Shown: positions 12,824 through 24,640, counted from the stretch's first letter. The stretch: DNA of 64,000 nucleotides from Effrenium voratum (GCA_963377175.1 CAUJNA010001469.1:143501-207500); one strand, 5' to 3'. The notes: generated by a model from the letters alone, not told the origin. A program made the numbers and translations.

Positions 12824-14143
12824 GCGCGCCCATCCCCCGAATCCGCCGACTCCGAAGCGCTCCAGGGGAGTTGTTTCGGTTGCCTCGCGTCGGCCGTCCA
12901 TGGCATCACCAGCCTCGCTTGGCCCGGGTATTGGCTTTGATTGGGTGGCAGTTGGGAGTTGCCGGGGGTTTAAGCTGGGGCGGGGGGGGGGGGTTAGGCT
13001 GGCTTAGATCTTCATGAGGGTGGGTCTTGGGGTGGTTTTTGATAGGCGAAGCGAAGGGCTGACATTCAGGCACACTCAGGCTGTTGGTTTGGGATTGACT
13101 TGACTGGGTTTGGGTTGGCTTTTTTCGCTGATTTGTTTAGGTGTGCTGCAGGTTTAGCGTCTGTAGGGTTGCTTCAGCTGTGGTCAAGTGAGTCTTGGTC
13201 TCGTGGATCGGTTTTGGAGCGCTGCCCCCCACCAAAACTCGCCCACAACTCGCTGAACCATACCCAAGAGCAACCGTAGAGCCGCGGCTAAACCAGCAGC
13301 ACACCGAATACTAATCAGCTCCAGCCAAAAGCCCCCCGAACTCAAACCAGCCAGCAACCCAGCAACTCACAATCAGAGCCAATAGGCAACCCCCAATCCA
13401 AGTGATGCTAGAGATGCTGGGGATATTGCCATCTTCAATCAACGATGCAGTCTTGTCTCTAAACTAAATTTCCCCAAAAGCGAGAGTGGATGTGCATCCC
13501 AGGTAAACCCCGGGCTGGTTTGGGGGTAGTGAAATTCGTAGTAGAAAAACATGGCTGTTCAAAATGGCGTTTTGGCCAACGTCCCTACGGGGAAACTAGT
13601 CAGGGGACCAAATCCTTGCTTGTAGATTGCCTTGGAGCCCAAGAAAAGGAGGGCTGGGGGTTGGAAATCCCATGTTCAACAAACGATGCCTCTGAAATGG
13701 GACTTGCAGCCCTGGTTCTTGTAGAGGGTACATGGGACACTACCCTTAACCACCACTACCAATCCAACCACCAATTGGAGGGAAGCTTCGACACATGAGA
13801 TCAAACGCCGCGTCAAGGGGGAATCAATCCTCTGATTGCCTTCCTTCCAATAAAATTCCAGACTTCCAAAGGAAAGCACTCAAGGTCTTCCACGAGCACA
13901 CCTTGGGAACTCAGACCCTGGATTTCTTCTGGCCGTTTACTGGAAAAGATTGACACGTCGCTCGAGGTCCTGCCCAGTGCTTCCAGCAACTACAGCAAGG
14001 AATTTCCTTCAGATCTTTTAGGTTTGCCACGATAGTTTCCCTGCATTGATACATGGAACTTGGAAGCACTGGGCACCGGTTGGGCACCGTCAAAAGAAGA
14101 AAAGGCGGCAGTCCTTGAAAGAGTCACTTCGCTCTCGCGCCAG
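12824..14143. other. Intron with a perfect 15-bp TIR element
   Basis: A GC-rich start that stays open in frame for about 45 bases, a G run at 12979-12991, and the CCCAGTGCTTCC element at 13971-14075 ending about 70 bases before the next exon. Confidence 0.5.
13971..14075. repeat. CCCAGTGCTTCC TIR element, copy with perfect ends
   Basis: TGCCCAGTGCTTCCA at 13971-13985 and its exact reverse complement at 14061-14075 bound a 105-bp element, a MITE-like arrangement. No target duplication seen. Confidence 0.85.
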
Positions 14144-14218
14144 TGCCGGCGCGGTGGACCCTGCGGCTGGCAGCGCTAGTAGCTGGCACCCCTACATCTT
14201 CATCACCGAGGCGGTCAC
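14144..14218 (+). CDS. VPS10 gene exon (SWHPYIFITEAVT)
   Basis: Acceptor GCCAG at 14139-14143, donor GTTTCA at 14219. The peptide AGSASSWHPYIFITEAVT has strongly GC-rich third positions. YIFITEAVT could be the VPS10 strand written RIFRSSDF in sortilin. The intron that follows holds the intronless gene at 16702. Confidence 0.55.
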
Positions 14219-14842
14219 GTTTCAGGGGGGTTGCGACGTCTATGATGATGGGTTCATTCATAGGGATCCCTTATGTTTAACCATTATAGTTTGCCCAGTT
14301 GCACATGCCTGGATGCTCTGAGCGGAAAATCCCTAGCTATCTCAGTCAGAACCCTGGTTAAAGCCTACTTACCAAGTGGGGGCAAATGAAACGAGCTCGC
14401 TGATCGGAGGGGGTAAAGCGAGTGAGCCCCACGAAGTACACAAGAGCAGTGCTCAAAACCCCATGAAGGCCAAAGGGCCGGGGGGGGGAGGCGTTCCTTT
14501 TACAGAATATACGGACCCTTTAGATATCTTGTGCATGAGGCTTGATGTCCACCAAACATTTTTGAGGGGGCTAGTTAGATGCTTTTTGCCGTGTGGATAT
14601 ATCAGGTTCGGTTTTGTCCCGTCTATGGTCCATTTGGTACGCTGAATCTCCCCTTGAGGGTTGGAGCGATGGATTTTCAAGAGCACGGAGGTTTACGTGG
14701 CAAACAGACGGACACAATACATGAATGGACAATAGTATTATATAATCGATGGTTTGGAGAGGCCTTGGGACCCAACTCACTTCTTTGGTTCCCAAAAAAG
14801 TAAAAGGCCCCAAAGGAACCATTCCGGATTTCAGCTACCACT

Positions 14843-14925
14843 AGAGTAGGTAACCCTTCAGGGTTTTACCTCTCGGTTGTACCATGCATGGTTTCCCCTT
14901 ACCAACCATAGTGATATTGACGGCT
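14843..14925. repeat. CCCAGTGCTTCC-family relative (GTAGGTAACC type)
   Basis: GTAGGTAACCC ... TTTTACCTCT ... GTACCATGCATGG ... TTCCCCTTACCAACCATAG follows the internal order of the 23021 copy but lacks its outer ends. Confidence 0.6.
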
Positions 14926-15883
14926 CACAATGCTGCCAGCAATTCTCCACGTGACGGTTGAATGTACGGTTCCAAGCCAGCCAGTGCCCACATGGCGCCG
15001 ACCGCTCACGCTCCGGAGTTTGGCTCAAAGACTTCCACTTGGCCTAAACCACTACCCCCAATAGTGAATGAGGTACCTTGATGTAAAGGTTGCTTTGGTT
15101 ACATAAAGGTAATATAGACCGTTGTGCCATGGGGCGTGTAGAGTTTGGGGGGAGTGGACGCCGCTTGAGTGCGTTTTTTGCCAGCGGGAGGCGGTCAAGC
15201 TTGGGCCCATTGAGGCAGCTCGAACAAGCTGTTGTTCTTTGTCTTGTTTTTGGAGGGTACATTTGTGGGGGGTTGCTTATTCATAGGCAAACTAAGTTGC
15301 CCAATTGTTTGGTTTCTCCCATTTCACCACTTCAGACAGACGCGTATCTGCTTGCTGAATAGGGTCTTGCTCCGAAATCGGGTGACGGAGGGCGTGTAAA
15401 GTTGAGAGGTATCGCGACCAAGAAGAGCGCGCAAAATGAGATGTCCCAACAGCAGGGGGACTTGCTTTTGCTTAGAGCTGAGATACCCCCCCACCAACTG
15501 AGATTTCCACCAATCGGTTCGCCGCTCTAGGTGACCCTTGGCCAGCTTTTTTGCAACTCAGGGTTTGGTTCTATATCATGGTTCGGCTGCTTGTTATAGG
15601 TAAAAGGAAGCGCCGGGTAAGTTGGTCACCTTTTGGGATGACCCCACGCGTGTTCAGAACAGGAACCCTCAGGAGCCTCGGACCTTATGGGATGTCGTCA
15701 CGCAACTGCTGCGTGTTCTGGAGTGTTATTCGCGCGCATTCCATAAGTCCATGTCACGCTGCATTATTCCTGTCCTGGTTTCTCACTGCAGACACTCAAC
15801 TTAGAATGAGAGATCAAACACAACGAGTGATTTGGGCTAATTAGTGCTTTTGGTGCACTTTCAGGTTGGGCGAGACTTTGGTA

Positions 15884-16008
15884 TGGGTGAGTCTTTTTTT
15901 GAGGGCACCCCTTTTTCGGTGGTTTTACAGGTAAACCAAGAGGAAAACAGCCACCTTCGTTTTTTGTTTTGGGGAGGGGAGGGTCCCTAACAAAAAGACA
16001 CACCCGTA
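15884..16008. repeat. HP1 foldback element
   Basis: Left arm GTGAGTCTTTTTTTGAGGGC, core GGTGGTTTTACAGGTAAACC, right arm GGGTCCCTAACAAAAAGACA then CACCC. The outer arms are complementary. Confidence 0.8.
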
Positions 16009-16701
16009 TGTCGTTTTGTTTGTTGCGAGAAGAAAGGCGTCACGAGATCTTCGCCTTTTGTGTATCAAAATGAGCTGCAGCCTGGGCTCGTGCAGCTTCG
16101 CTTCAGAGATCTGCGACCTTTGCTGCAATGAATCATATGATTCTAGGGGGTTACCCCTGTGGGTTTTCGGAGGTTTTCTAAAGAAAGACAGATTTCTGGA
16201 AAGAATGGGGGAAGGTACCCCTAAAATGATCGATTGTTCCCTGTTGTTTTTGTTGAAGGAATCTATCACTGCTGGATCATTTTCCACGGGACTCCTAGGC
16301 AAATGGACGTATTGCAATGGGGGACCAACAGGGAACTAAGCATTTTTAGGGATCTTTGAGAAACACCCCAATTCTTTTGGCAGCGTTGTGTCATTGGCCT
16401 CAAACTTTGCAGTTGTCTTTGATCCATTGACACGTGATTCACGACCGTGAAGCTGCGCCTTCTCCTTTTTTTGGAACCACCATATTCTGGAGGTGGACAA
16501 GGCGAACCGTTCATACTGGTTTGTAATCTTGTTTGAGGCATTTGCTTCCAGAACAATTTGAACAGAGTTCATCACTTGAATTGAAGCTTCCTAGTCTTAC
16601 AACCAAGCATTGTATTGGGATGCTGTGTCACAGATAACATGTTTCTACAGCAACAGACCTGATGAGAGGCAGAGGTTGCGCAAGCAAGGTGCGGTTGTGC
16701 T

Positions 16702-18192
16702 ATGGTCAATGCCAGCGAGCTAGTTTGTGGCAGCTTGGTTCGTGTTCGAGCAGGCAGAGACTTTGATGCATTCAAGGCAGGTGCAGTCGGCAAGGTAGTC
16801 GACGTGAATACTCCGGCCGAGACATGCGAGGTCTTGCTACAAGGTGAGGATGTTGACAAGTCTGTGGTGATCGCGTGCCGGTACCTGGAGCAACAGACGC
16901 AGCTCTCACCGGCTCCCGTGCAGAGCAAGACCCTTGCAGTGCAGCCAGGAACTACCGCAGATGGCACGGGCAATGGGTTGGTGACAATGATTGGGCCTGT
17001 GATGCCTTGCTATGATGGACTGTCCAAGTGGAAGGGATGCGCCATGGCGGCAAATGGCAAGTTGTATTGTGCGCCATACCATGCACAGAGCATATTGGTG
17101 ATTGACGTGAGCACGCAGCAACTGTCACATATTGAGCTGGGAGTTTCGTGTAAGGATGAGTGTAAGTGGAGTGGCATTGCTGCCGGCATAGATGGTTGCC
17201 TGTATTGCGCACCCTGCTCTGCCGATTCAATCCTGGTTGTAGATCCGGAGGATGATTCTGTAAGCTACATCACAGGTGCAGGAGAAGGTAGCTACAAGTG
17301 GAGTGGCATCATCTCAGCCTCCGATGGTTTGCTCTATTGTGCTCCTGCCAGTTCAGAAGCCGTGCTGTTCATTGATCCCAAGTCGCGCCAGCTCCAGCGC
17401 ATACCGGGAGCCGGAAGGGGAGGTTCGAAGTGGAGTGGAATTGCAGAGGGCCCCAACGGGAACCTCTACTGTGCGCCCTCAATGGCCATGGCTGTGCTGG
17501 AAATTGATCGAAGATCGCAGAGTCTACATCGCATTGAAGGGGCATTGGATGACACAAGCTACAAGTACAAGTGGAGCGGTATCACTCGCGCATGCAATGG
17601 GCTTCTGTACTGTGCACCATACAATGCGTCCTCTATCCTGGTGATTGATGCAGCAGCGGGAGAGCTTGACTTCATCAGAGGTGCGGGCTCAGGCGATTGC
17701 AAATGGAGTGGCATCGGCCCAGGATTGGATGGTCGATTGTATTGCGTCCCGTCACGTGCCCAGGAGATTCTGGCAGTCGACCCAAAAAGGCCGGCCGAAG
17801 TAGATCACACCTTCTGCGATGCGCTACCTCGAGGTCACTCAAAATGGAGTGGAATATGCGTTGGGCTTAATTGCAGCTTGTACTGCACGCCATACAACTC
17901 CTCACACGTCTTGGTCATTCGCGGCGGGCAGAGAGCTACGAAACCTGGAATAGCCCCACAGGTCTCATTTGGGCACCTCGTCGCTGAGCATGATATGTGG
18001 AAGAAGCAGAAGGTGGAGTTGTGCTTGGCATTTCAGGCGCTAATGGAGCTGCCAGATCACGAGCGTGTAGCTCAGTACAGAGCGCTGTGCAGGAAGTGGC
18101 ATCCTGACAAGAACTTGGACAACGCAGTCGCCGCCACTGAAGTCTTCCAACTTTTGCAACAGTTGCATCAGGTCTTTGGCAACACCTCCTGA
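16702..18192 (+). CDS. Intronless gene: seven-repeat beta-propeller protein with C-terminal J domain
   Basis: 496 residues. Residues 1-65 resemble an SH3/KOW-like module (VRVRAGRDFDAF, GAVGKVVDV). Residues about 106-410 carry seven repeats of about 44 residues, each with K-W-(S/K)-G, then LYCAP or a variant, then (I/L)LVID; seven copies suggest a closed propeller of the NHL/Kelch-like kind. Residues about 435-496 form a J domain: YRALCRKWHPDKN has the HPD triad (467-469) that stimulates Hsp70 ATPase. This suggests an Hsp70 co-chaperone that recruits clients through the propeller. The ATG at 16702 opens the conserved N-terminus, and no earlier in-frame ATG is needed. It lies wholly inside an intron of the VPS10 gene, same strand, no introns, no poly(A) tract and no spliced-leader relic seen. 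The function is inferred from domains only. Confidence 0.9.
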   Translation: MVNASELVCGSLVRVRAGRDFDAFKAGAVGKVVDVNTPAETCEVLLQGEDVDKSVVIACRYLEQQTQLSPAPVQSKTLAVQPGTTADGTGNGLVTMIGPVMPCYDGLSKWKGCAMAANGKLYCAPYHAQSILVIDVSTQQLSHIELGVSCKDECKWSGIAAGIDGCLYCAPCSADSILVVDPEDDSVSYITGAGEGSYKWSGIISASDGLLYCAPASSEAVLFIDPKSRQLQRIPGAGRGGSKWSGIAEGPNGNLYCAPSMAMAVLEIDRRSQSLHRIEGALDDTSYKYKWSGITRACNGLLYCAPYNASSILVIDAAAGELDFIRGAGSGDCKWSGIGPGLDGRLYCVPSRAQEILAVDPKRPAEVDHTFCDALPRGHSKWSGICVGLNCSLYCTPYNSSHVLVIRGGQRATKPGIAPQVSFGHLVAEHDMWKKQKVELCLAFQALMELPDHERVAQYRALCRKWHPDKNLDNAVAATEVFQLLQQLHQVFGNTS

Positions 18193-19218
18193 TCCTCCCC
18201 TTTGGCAGGGCAGTTTACTGCTCACGAGAGCTCGAACCGTCGACCTGAAGGAATAGCGTCCGAACGAAAGGAGCTGCTAGAATGTGGGGACTGGGGGACA
18301 ACAACTTGATTGAGATGGGTGGTGACTTCTGATCTCGCATGTCACATCTGGGCCGTGGCGCGAAAAGTGGTTCTGTGGATCACCTCTCTTTGAACATGGA
18401 CAGCCTTTTTGTTTTGTTTCTTCTTCGGGATAAATCCAAAAGCTATCTTGTACATTCGACCCCTTTTTTGTCGGCCAAGTTGGGGCAAAGCTTCTCCGAA
18501 CACTGGTCGTCAGGTAGCTCGTCCTAATTGGCAGTTTGACCAAAGCCAATCGGAGTCAAGCTGTTTGGATCCTCCTCAACCGGACTAAGAGCGACATCGA
18601 TCCATCGATCGATCGAAACGAGGATTCGGGGCGCAGCTGGCGGAAGGCCTGGGGCCGCCAGCCCGGGCTTCTCAGGTCGGTCGGGGCTGGGCTGGGCTGG
18701 GCTGGGCTGGGTATGGCAAATGACCCATGGGTATGGCAAATGACCCGTGGCAAATAACCCGTGTTTCGTTTTGGGGTTTCAATCTGAGCTGTGGCCCATG
18801 GGTTTTTGTGGGTGTTCCTGGCAAACCAAGCTGAAAAGGGCGCCGAGCCGCGATTTGGACCCATGGATTTTCCTTTGCCGTAAAGCTGAAGAGGGTAGCC
18901 CAAAAAAGAGACACTCAGATTTTCACCTGAACTATATCCCGAGATATGCCCAAGATTTCCCAGAGTTGATCCATCTTTAGCTCTATGTCCCATATTTCAC
19001 CCTAAGTACACCCCGAGAGGAAACTATAAAAGCGGGATCATTTCCCCACAAAAACAAGGGCACGGTTCCATTTCCCATGGTGTCCTTTTCCGGAATCCCC
19101 AAAAAAATCATGTGAGAAATGGAGTAACCCCTGCAGACCATCCCCCACGGTTTCAATTAAAATGCCTGGGTTCATTCCCACCACCGGCCTGGGTTCTTTC
19201 CCTTGCGATCGCACCAAG
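18193..19218. other. Intron downstream of nested gene
   Basis: GATC run (18600-18616), GGGCT repeats (18684-18709) and three tandem units around TATGGCAAATGACCC (18710-18765). No poly(A) tract after the nested gene. Confidence 0.5.
18684..18765. repeat. GGGCT run and TATGGCAAATGACCC tandem units
   Basis: Five GGGCT units followed by three related units containing TGGCAAAT(G/A)ACCC. Confidence 0.85.
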
Positions 19219-19287
19219 TCACGGGCTCCACAGCTGGATCTCGCACCCCACGCGCCGGGCCGCCGCCCCGGAGAGGAAGGGCGTAGG
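19219..19287 (+). CDS. VPS10 gene exon (HGLHSWISHPTRRAAAPERK)
   Basis: Acceptor ACCAAG at 19213-19218, donor GTACCC at 19288. HSWISHPTRR, nearly all codons ending in G or C, fits the VPS10 segment with an HPT motif that precedes the cysteine and the TTD strand. In phase with both neighbouring exons. Confidence 0.6.
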
Positions 19288-19945
19288 GTACCCGGCGTTT
19301 GGATATGGCTGTCTGCCTCGTTTTTGGGGCTGGTGCCTTTTTCTTTGTGTGGTTTTAAAGGGACAGCAAGAGGAAAGCCTTTCAAACTGCGGAGTTACCT
19401 TTTTTTGTGACAAAGGGAAACCAAGAGGAAAACCGCAGTCCAGTCAATTAGGGGGGTTGCCCAGTGTTGGTTTTGTATAGGGACCCTCTAAAATGGCTGG
19501 TGTCCTTCTGGTTTCCCTTGAAAAAACACAAAAAAGGATCTCCCCACAAAAGACAGACCCTATTTTGAGACACGCCCAACTGAAAGAACCAGCCGAGGGC
19601 ACCGCGCCAAAGGCCCTAAGTAGTCCTTGATCCCGTGGGACTCAAAAGGACCAAACCTGAGGCAGGAGTTTGTCCGTGGCTTGCCCTGCTTCCCGGACCT
19701 CTCACCGGCCATGCAACTTGTTCCCCATGTTTTGGCAGGCCAAAGCTGCAAAAGCTCGAGCTGCACCCGTTGAGAGGACGAACGACCGAGAAATCAAAGC
19801 GCATGGGCCGCTGGTCACTTTCCGCAGAGGTGCGTAGGGGCATGAATCATGTTGGTGGTATCAGAGCATATCTCACCCAAGAAGCAACCGATGGCAAAGA
19901 TTCCCATGAGGGGAACCACGACAACATGTCTAGTGTCAACTTGGG

Positions 19946-20050
19946 ATTAATCCGGAAGATCCTACAAACTTCAGAAGCCCCCATAAAATCTAGGTCATTT
20001 CCTTGCTGAGTGGGGAACTACCCCTGATTAGTACGGTCCTCCGCATTAAT
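19946..20050. repeat. ATTAATCCGGAGGACCGTAC TIR element, copy 1
   Basis: ATTAATCCGGAAGATCCTAC at the left end is nearly complementary to GTACGGTCCTCCGCATTAAT at the right end; about 105 bp. Confidence 0.75.
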
Positions 20051-22382
20051 ACGATGGTATTTTGGGAGTTTGAGCCACGATACTTTTGATAAGTTGTGGG
20101 AGTTGGGCCCACGAAAACCAGAAAGGAAGCTTCCTGACAAAACGACAGGGTTTCTCAGCTTCCACTCTTAGATGGCCCAGGAACTTAGCCAGGTGGTTAG
20201 TAACCACGATTATAGCCCACTTAATTACGTAATACCCCTCAATCAAGATCAGCCAGGGGGTATTCATCCTAGGCCAACATTAATTAGCGAGTGTGTCATC
20301 CAAAAAGAAGGAACCCCCAACTCCGCACGCCTCACTCTCACTCGACATCCAAGAGGGGCATCCAACTGGTGTTTTCCTTGGGATCTTAGTCCGTTCCCAA
20401 CACCCTTTCAGCACATTTTGATTCCTGGTGACCAACAAGGAAATTGGGGGAGAGGGGGGTTTTAGATGACCAAGCCAACCTCCTACCCCCGGACTGGACC
20501 CTGCAACGATGCTTTTTGTTCATTCTCCTCTGAACATTTGCCGCAGCACGTGGCACCCCGAAAACATGACGCGGAAGCAGCAAACAACAACACGAAAGCA
20601 AAGCAAAACGACGCCAACGTTGTGTCATTGAGCTGCGTTTTGGGTCTTCCTAAAAACGTGAGAGCCTGGAGAACAAAAGTCTTTTGGGGGCTTCAGGGTA
20701 TCATGTTTACTAGAAAAAAGAGGTACTGTAGTTGCCATGGTTTTCACCAGCCCCGGTACCTTTTTGAGCATCCGATCCCCCAAAAAGCCATCGCGGTGCC
20801 ATCCAAAGGCCTGGGCCTTGGTGTCCTGGTGGAATGGCGCCTGTGACAAGGCTGGGTTTGGAGTGGAGGCTTCGCCCCCCGGGAGCTCCTCTGAACCACA
20901 CCCAAGCCATTTTACGGCGTGAGCGGTTTTTGAGTGGGTTTCCTTTTTAGAGAGGTTTCAAGGGAACCAAAAGGATTTCACCTTGCACAGGACACCCAGA
21001 TTTGGCTGATACATGTTGCATGTACAGGCGACCACAGGAATTGATCAGGTGTATTTTACAACAGGGTCTAGCTGCCCTCTATTGCGGATCTTCGACATGA
21101 CTGCCGCAACCAAGATATGTCCGGGTGGATGAGTCTGTTGATCAAAGGCCAGATATGAGTGCTCCGATTTAATGTTGGTCCGTATGAAGAATGTCCTGGA
21201 ACTATGCCATGAAATTAAAATGAATTCGGGCAGCTTGCAATCTGAGGAGACCACATGTCGAGGATGTTCGACAATTGCTATAGACATGGAGGATGGGTAG
21301 CCGGTCCCACTCTGTTTAGGCTGATTTGAAGACAAACCAACAGGAATACCGTATTTTTCCCAGCGGGGAGTTTGGAGTCCAAGCAATTTGTCGCACCTGG
21401 AAATCAAACCACGTCCTACAAGAGTCCCTTCGACTCACCTCAGGGTCCATGACGTTGTTGTCAAACTCACAAAGTGCCTGACGGTTCTAGGGGAATGACC
21501 AATTCCTGTTTCTGACTTTGATAATACCTTAGACACACTGGGTGCTTTCGTTGCCCCTATTTTTTGAATTTACCAAGGGACCCACCAGGATGGGTATTTT
21601 GTTCAGATTTTTGTCAGACCCCTAATATTGACCCCGGATCAATAATCCCCTGCTTATTAATATGGGGGTGGTCCCTCCAAACGTGGTCTGAACCCCCACT
21701 GAACCAGGGGCTTCAAAGTACTTAGCACTCAGAACAGTCATGGGTGGGCTTGAAAGCCCCTGGAGATCTGAGAAAGGGTGTTGGAGCCCTGAAGAAGCGT
21801 CCTTTTTGAGGCTCGGTACTCGGTACCCCTGTTTTATTTTTAGTTCTAAAAGGAACCAAAAGGACACACCCAAGTGCGAGAGATGTTTCATGCAAATGTG
21901 TGAGGTTTGCATCTGGTATACCACACATAGACAATTCAAATGTGTAAAGGACACATATTCGCGGTGACAATAGCCTATATAAATATGGTACAGACTGGGT
22001 CTCTTAAAGAGAACATTTTGAGGGACCCGTTATCTTTTTTTTTGGGTTGGGGGGGGGGGAACTCGCTTTAAACCACCATTTAGCTTGGGTAATTTGCAGG
22101 TTGCCACTAAGAACCCAGGTGGTATAGTGATGTCTATTGGTATGTGTCAAATAGGGAAACCCCCAAAATGGGGGATGGTTTCCCTTCACCCCAAAAGGGG
22201 TACCCTCAACAAAAAGTGCAGCCCATAAGCCTCCATAGCTTGAATCCTACACCTGGTATTCAAAAAAACAAGCCCCCACACTGAGACGCACAGCCACAGC
22301 CACGTTTGCCTTTCCCCAGTCACCAGCCACATGTTTCAGGCTTTCTGGAGATTAGGCGCGCACGCCAAGGTTCATTGGATAT

Positions 22383-22482
22383 GAGTGTGTCTTGTTTTAG
22401 GGGACCCTCGAAGATTGTGGGTTTCTCTTTGGTTTCCCTTTAAAGCCACCAAACAAAAGGCACCCTCAAAAAGGCACCCCCA
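22383..22482. repeat. HP1 foldback element
   Basis: GAGTGTGTCTTGTTTTAGGG on the left and CACCCTCAAAAAGGCACCCC on the right pair around a core of TTTGGTTTCCCTTTAAAGCC. Confidence 0.85.
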
Positions 22483-22775
22483 TATGGACCAGAATCCACC
22501 ATCCTGATTATTTCCTTTGGGGGTGTGGGCAAAAGGCTGAGGTAATCAACAATCTTATGTTCGCTCAGGTAGTTTTGTAGAGGGTCAGTTGGACCAACCC
22601 CAAGTGAGCCACATGAAAGTTTGGGTAATTCAGTCCCAGCCATTAACAGTGCGGATATCCGTCCTATTGATTCTTCGCCTGCTTTTTGGGTTCACCATTT
22701 GAATATCAGGCTTTCCTCCCCAAAGCAACACCCTCTGCATGGCACACCCATATCCAGTTTGGGGATCTGCCCCAG

Positions 22776-22842
22776 TGACGATCTCCCTGAGGCCAAGGTC
22801 AAGGGCTCTGAGGAGGAGAAGGAGGATCCTGACAAGGACAAG
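22776..22842 (+). CDS. VPS10 gene exon (DDLPEAKVKGSEEEKEDPDK)
   Basis: Acceptor CCCCAG at 22770-22775. Acidic/lysine-rich loop peptide DDLPEAKVKGSEEEKED. A GC donor at 22843 gives phase zero for the next exon; a GT donor at 22848 is also present. This is probably a surface loop inserted between propeller strands. Confidence 0.55.
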
Positions 22843-23195
22843 GCTAGGTTGGGGACAGAGGTTTTTTGGGGCCAATTCGTAACTTTGGGGCCCCCGTAAC
22901 TGTTGTAATTTTATGAGCTAGACAAAATATGAAACAGGATCCACACGTATGATTTTCAGGTGTAGTGATCAAGTTTTGGTGTTGGCTTCCCTTTGGTCCC
23001 AGTGACCCAAGCTAGGCTGGTCTAGTGCTTCCCTTCGGCGTTTCGCCACTATAGGTAACCCGAATCGGGTTTCTTACCTGTATGGGCTTTACCATGAGTG
23101 GCTTCCCCTTGCCAACTATAGTGGCGAAACGACCGGAAGCACTGGGCATGAAAACAGACCCCCCCCCCCCAATGTCCTTCCGTCCGCCGCGCCAG
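22843..23195. other. Intron largely made of one TIR element
   Basis: The CCCAGTGCTTCC element (23021-23148) fills over a third of this 353-bp intron and ends 47 bases before the acceptor, followed by a C run. Confidence 0.55.
23021..23148. repeat. CCCAGTGCTTCC TIR element, longest copy
   Basis: Ends TCTAGTGCTTCC and GGAAGCACTGGGCA; inner arms CGTTTCGCCACTATAG (23039-23054) and its exact reverse complement (23116-23131). Middle has TTTCTTACCTGTA and TTTACCATGAGTGG, shared with other copies. Confidence 0.9.
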
Positions 23196-23236
23196 CCCTG
23201 CACGCACCGCCTCATGCTCACGACGGACCTGGGGAA
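23196..23236 (+). CDS. VPS10 gene exon (PCTHRLMLTTDLGK)
   Basis: Acceptor GCCAG at 23191-23195, donor GTGGGG at 23237. PCTHRLMLTTDLGK matches the VPS10 pattern of a cysteine followed by a TTD-x-GK(S/T)(F/W) strand. Splitting AA|G across the intron gives K followed by SFLQIAPYV, exactly the expected motif, which strongly supports this join. Confidence 0.75.
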
Positions 23237-23836
23237 GTGGGGGCCTCCCAGGGGCGGGGCTCAACTGTATATTATATATTATTTGTATATCTATATATAT
23301 ATATATATATGTATTATATATATAGATGTATGTATGTGTATATATATATATACGTGCACATGCTTGGATTCGTACACAAGGTGGTTCCACTCTGCACGTC
23401 CTTCGCAGTACCCTCCCCGGCTCAACATTACACAGCTAGGGTTACGCAGGTTTTTGCCTGCGAGTCTACTTGTCCATTTGCCAGCCATTTTGGACCCCTA
23501 TGTTCATGGACCCAAGCAACCGGGGGCCGCCGGGTTTGACGCATGAATCATACGAGGCCCTTCGAGGTCTTGCAAACTCACTCAACCCAAACAAGGCACT
23601 GTTGCCCCTGTCGCATTGTCCAGTTGGAGGTCAATAGATGCGCATCTGGCTCTACACCGGATGACCATTGGGGAAAACCACTAAAAAGCTGATATTTCAA
23701 CCTCTAAACAGAAAAAGTTACTGTTGGTCATTTGGCCAAGAATATTGATCAACCCACTTTAGCAAGGGATCCGAGCGAACCACTTGGTTTCCCCTTCCAC
23801 ATCCACCGTGGACGTTGGACCCCTCTGAGCGCTGAG
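23237..23836. other. Intron with TA microsatellite
   Basis: An alternating TA/TG tract at 23267-23352; otherwise nothing recognised. Confidence 0.6.
23267..23352. repeat. TA-rich microsatellite
   Basis: Nearly pure TA dinucleotides with a few G and C interruptions. Confidence 0.95.
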
Positions 23837-23918
23837 GAGCTTCCTGCAGATCGCCCCCTACGTGGTGCAGTTCAGCTGGGGAAGCGAGAAGCTCCATCAG
23901 TCCGACCGGGCGCGGGCA
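23837..23918 (+). CDS. VPS10 gene exon (SFLQIAPYVVQFSWGSEK)
   Basis: Acceptor GCTGAG at 23831-23836 and donor GTTTGC at 23919. SFLQIAPYVVQFSWGSEK then LHQSDRARA resembles the fungal Vps10 sequence around VVQFAWG. It ends on a codon boundary and is followed in phase by IYYTAYA. Nearly every codon ends in G or C. Confidence 0.8.
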
Positions 23919-24471
23919 GTTTGCAAGGGGATTCTTTTTTGGGTCGTCGCAGGTTGGTCGATTTGTACATTGCTTCTGAATTAATTTTAGTATTTCGGTA
24001 TCCTTTAGTGGACATCAGGTACGTGGGAATTCACGTCCCCACGAACAACTTGCGAGGTGATTCCCTATTAGCCATCATACCATTGATATGAGCCCCATGC
24101 GTGTCATTGTCACATTCCTGCCATCCTTAGCTCCTGGTGGCCCTGGGATTTGTCACGTGTGGCTTCTCTCGTTTCCTTTGCCGGCCTCGTCTTGCTTTGC
24201 CAACGCCTTGCAAATGCATGACAATTACAACTGCGCGGGGCCAACCACTTGATGTTCAAGCCACTTTGAGCACTCACGGGTGTTGGGAAAGGATGAATGT
24301 ATCGACCAGCGTTTTGGGCCGGGCCCCTGTTTTGGACGCCTAAAGCAGGCCGCCGCTTTTCTTTTTTCTTTTTCCCGAAAGCATGGCGAAGGGTTCTTCC
24401 GCTGGGTTCACTTGAGCTGTTCTCATGAGAGTCATTACAAGGTGTCATTGCAAGGAATCATCATCATGAAA

Positions 24472-24640
24472 GTCATTGCAAGGAGTCATTGCAAGGAGTC
24501 ATTGCAAGGAGTCATTGCAAGGAGTCATTGCAAGGAGTCATTGCAAGGAGTCATTGCAAGGAGTCATTGCAAGGAGTCATTGCAAGGAGTCATTGCAAGG
24601 AGTCATTGCAAGGAGTCATTGCAAGGAGTCATGGCAAGGA
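24472..24640 (+). repeat. 13-bp tandem array, 13 copies
   Basis: Unit GTCATTGCAAGGA, thirteen copies in 169 bases, the last with ATGG. Two looser units precede it from about 24431. Confidence 0.95.

Larger units (their letters stand above)
14219..16701. other. Intron upstream of nested gene 16702
   Basis: Holds a GTAGGTAACC element (14843-14925) and a full HP1 hairpin (15884-16008). I see no recognisable promoter for the nested gene and no spliced-leader relic just upstream. Confidence 0.5.
19288..22775. other. Intron
   Basis: HP1-related cores near 19327, 20935 and 21830, the ATTAATCCGG TIR element (19946-20050) and a full HP1 hairpin (22383-22482). No exon recognised in 3.4 kb. Confidence 0.5.

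Noticed and set aside
16600..16701. Spliced-leader relic upstream of the nested gene
   Set aside because: No match to the dinoflagellate leader ending in TTTTGGCTCAAG just upstream; the similar GTTCTGGCTCAAGG near 49985 lacks the rest of the leader.
24472..24640. CRISPR array
   Set aside because: The 13-bp units are directly contiguous with no unique spacers, and the setting is eukaryotic.
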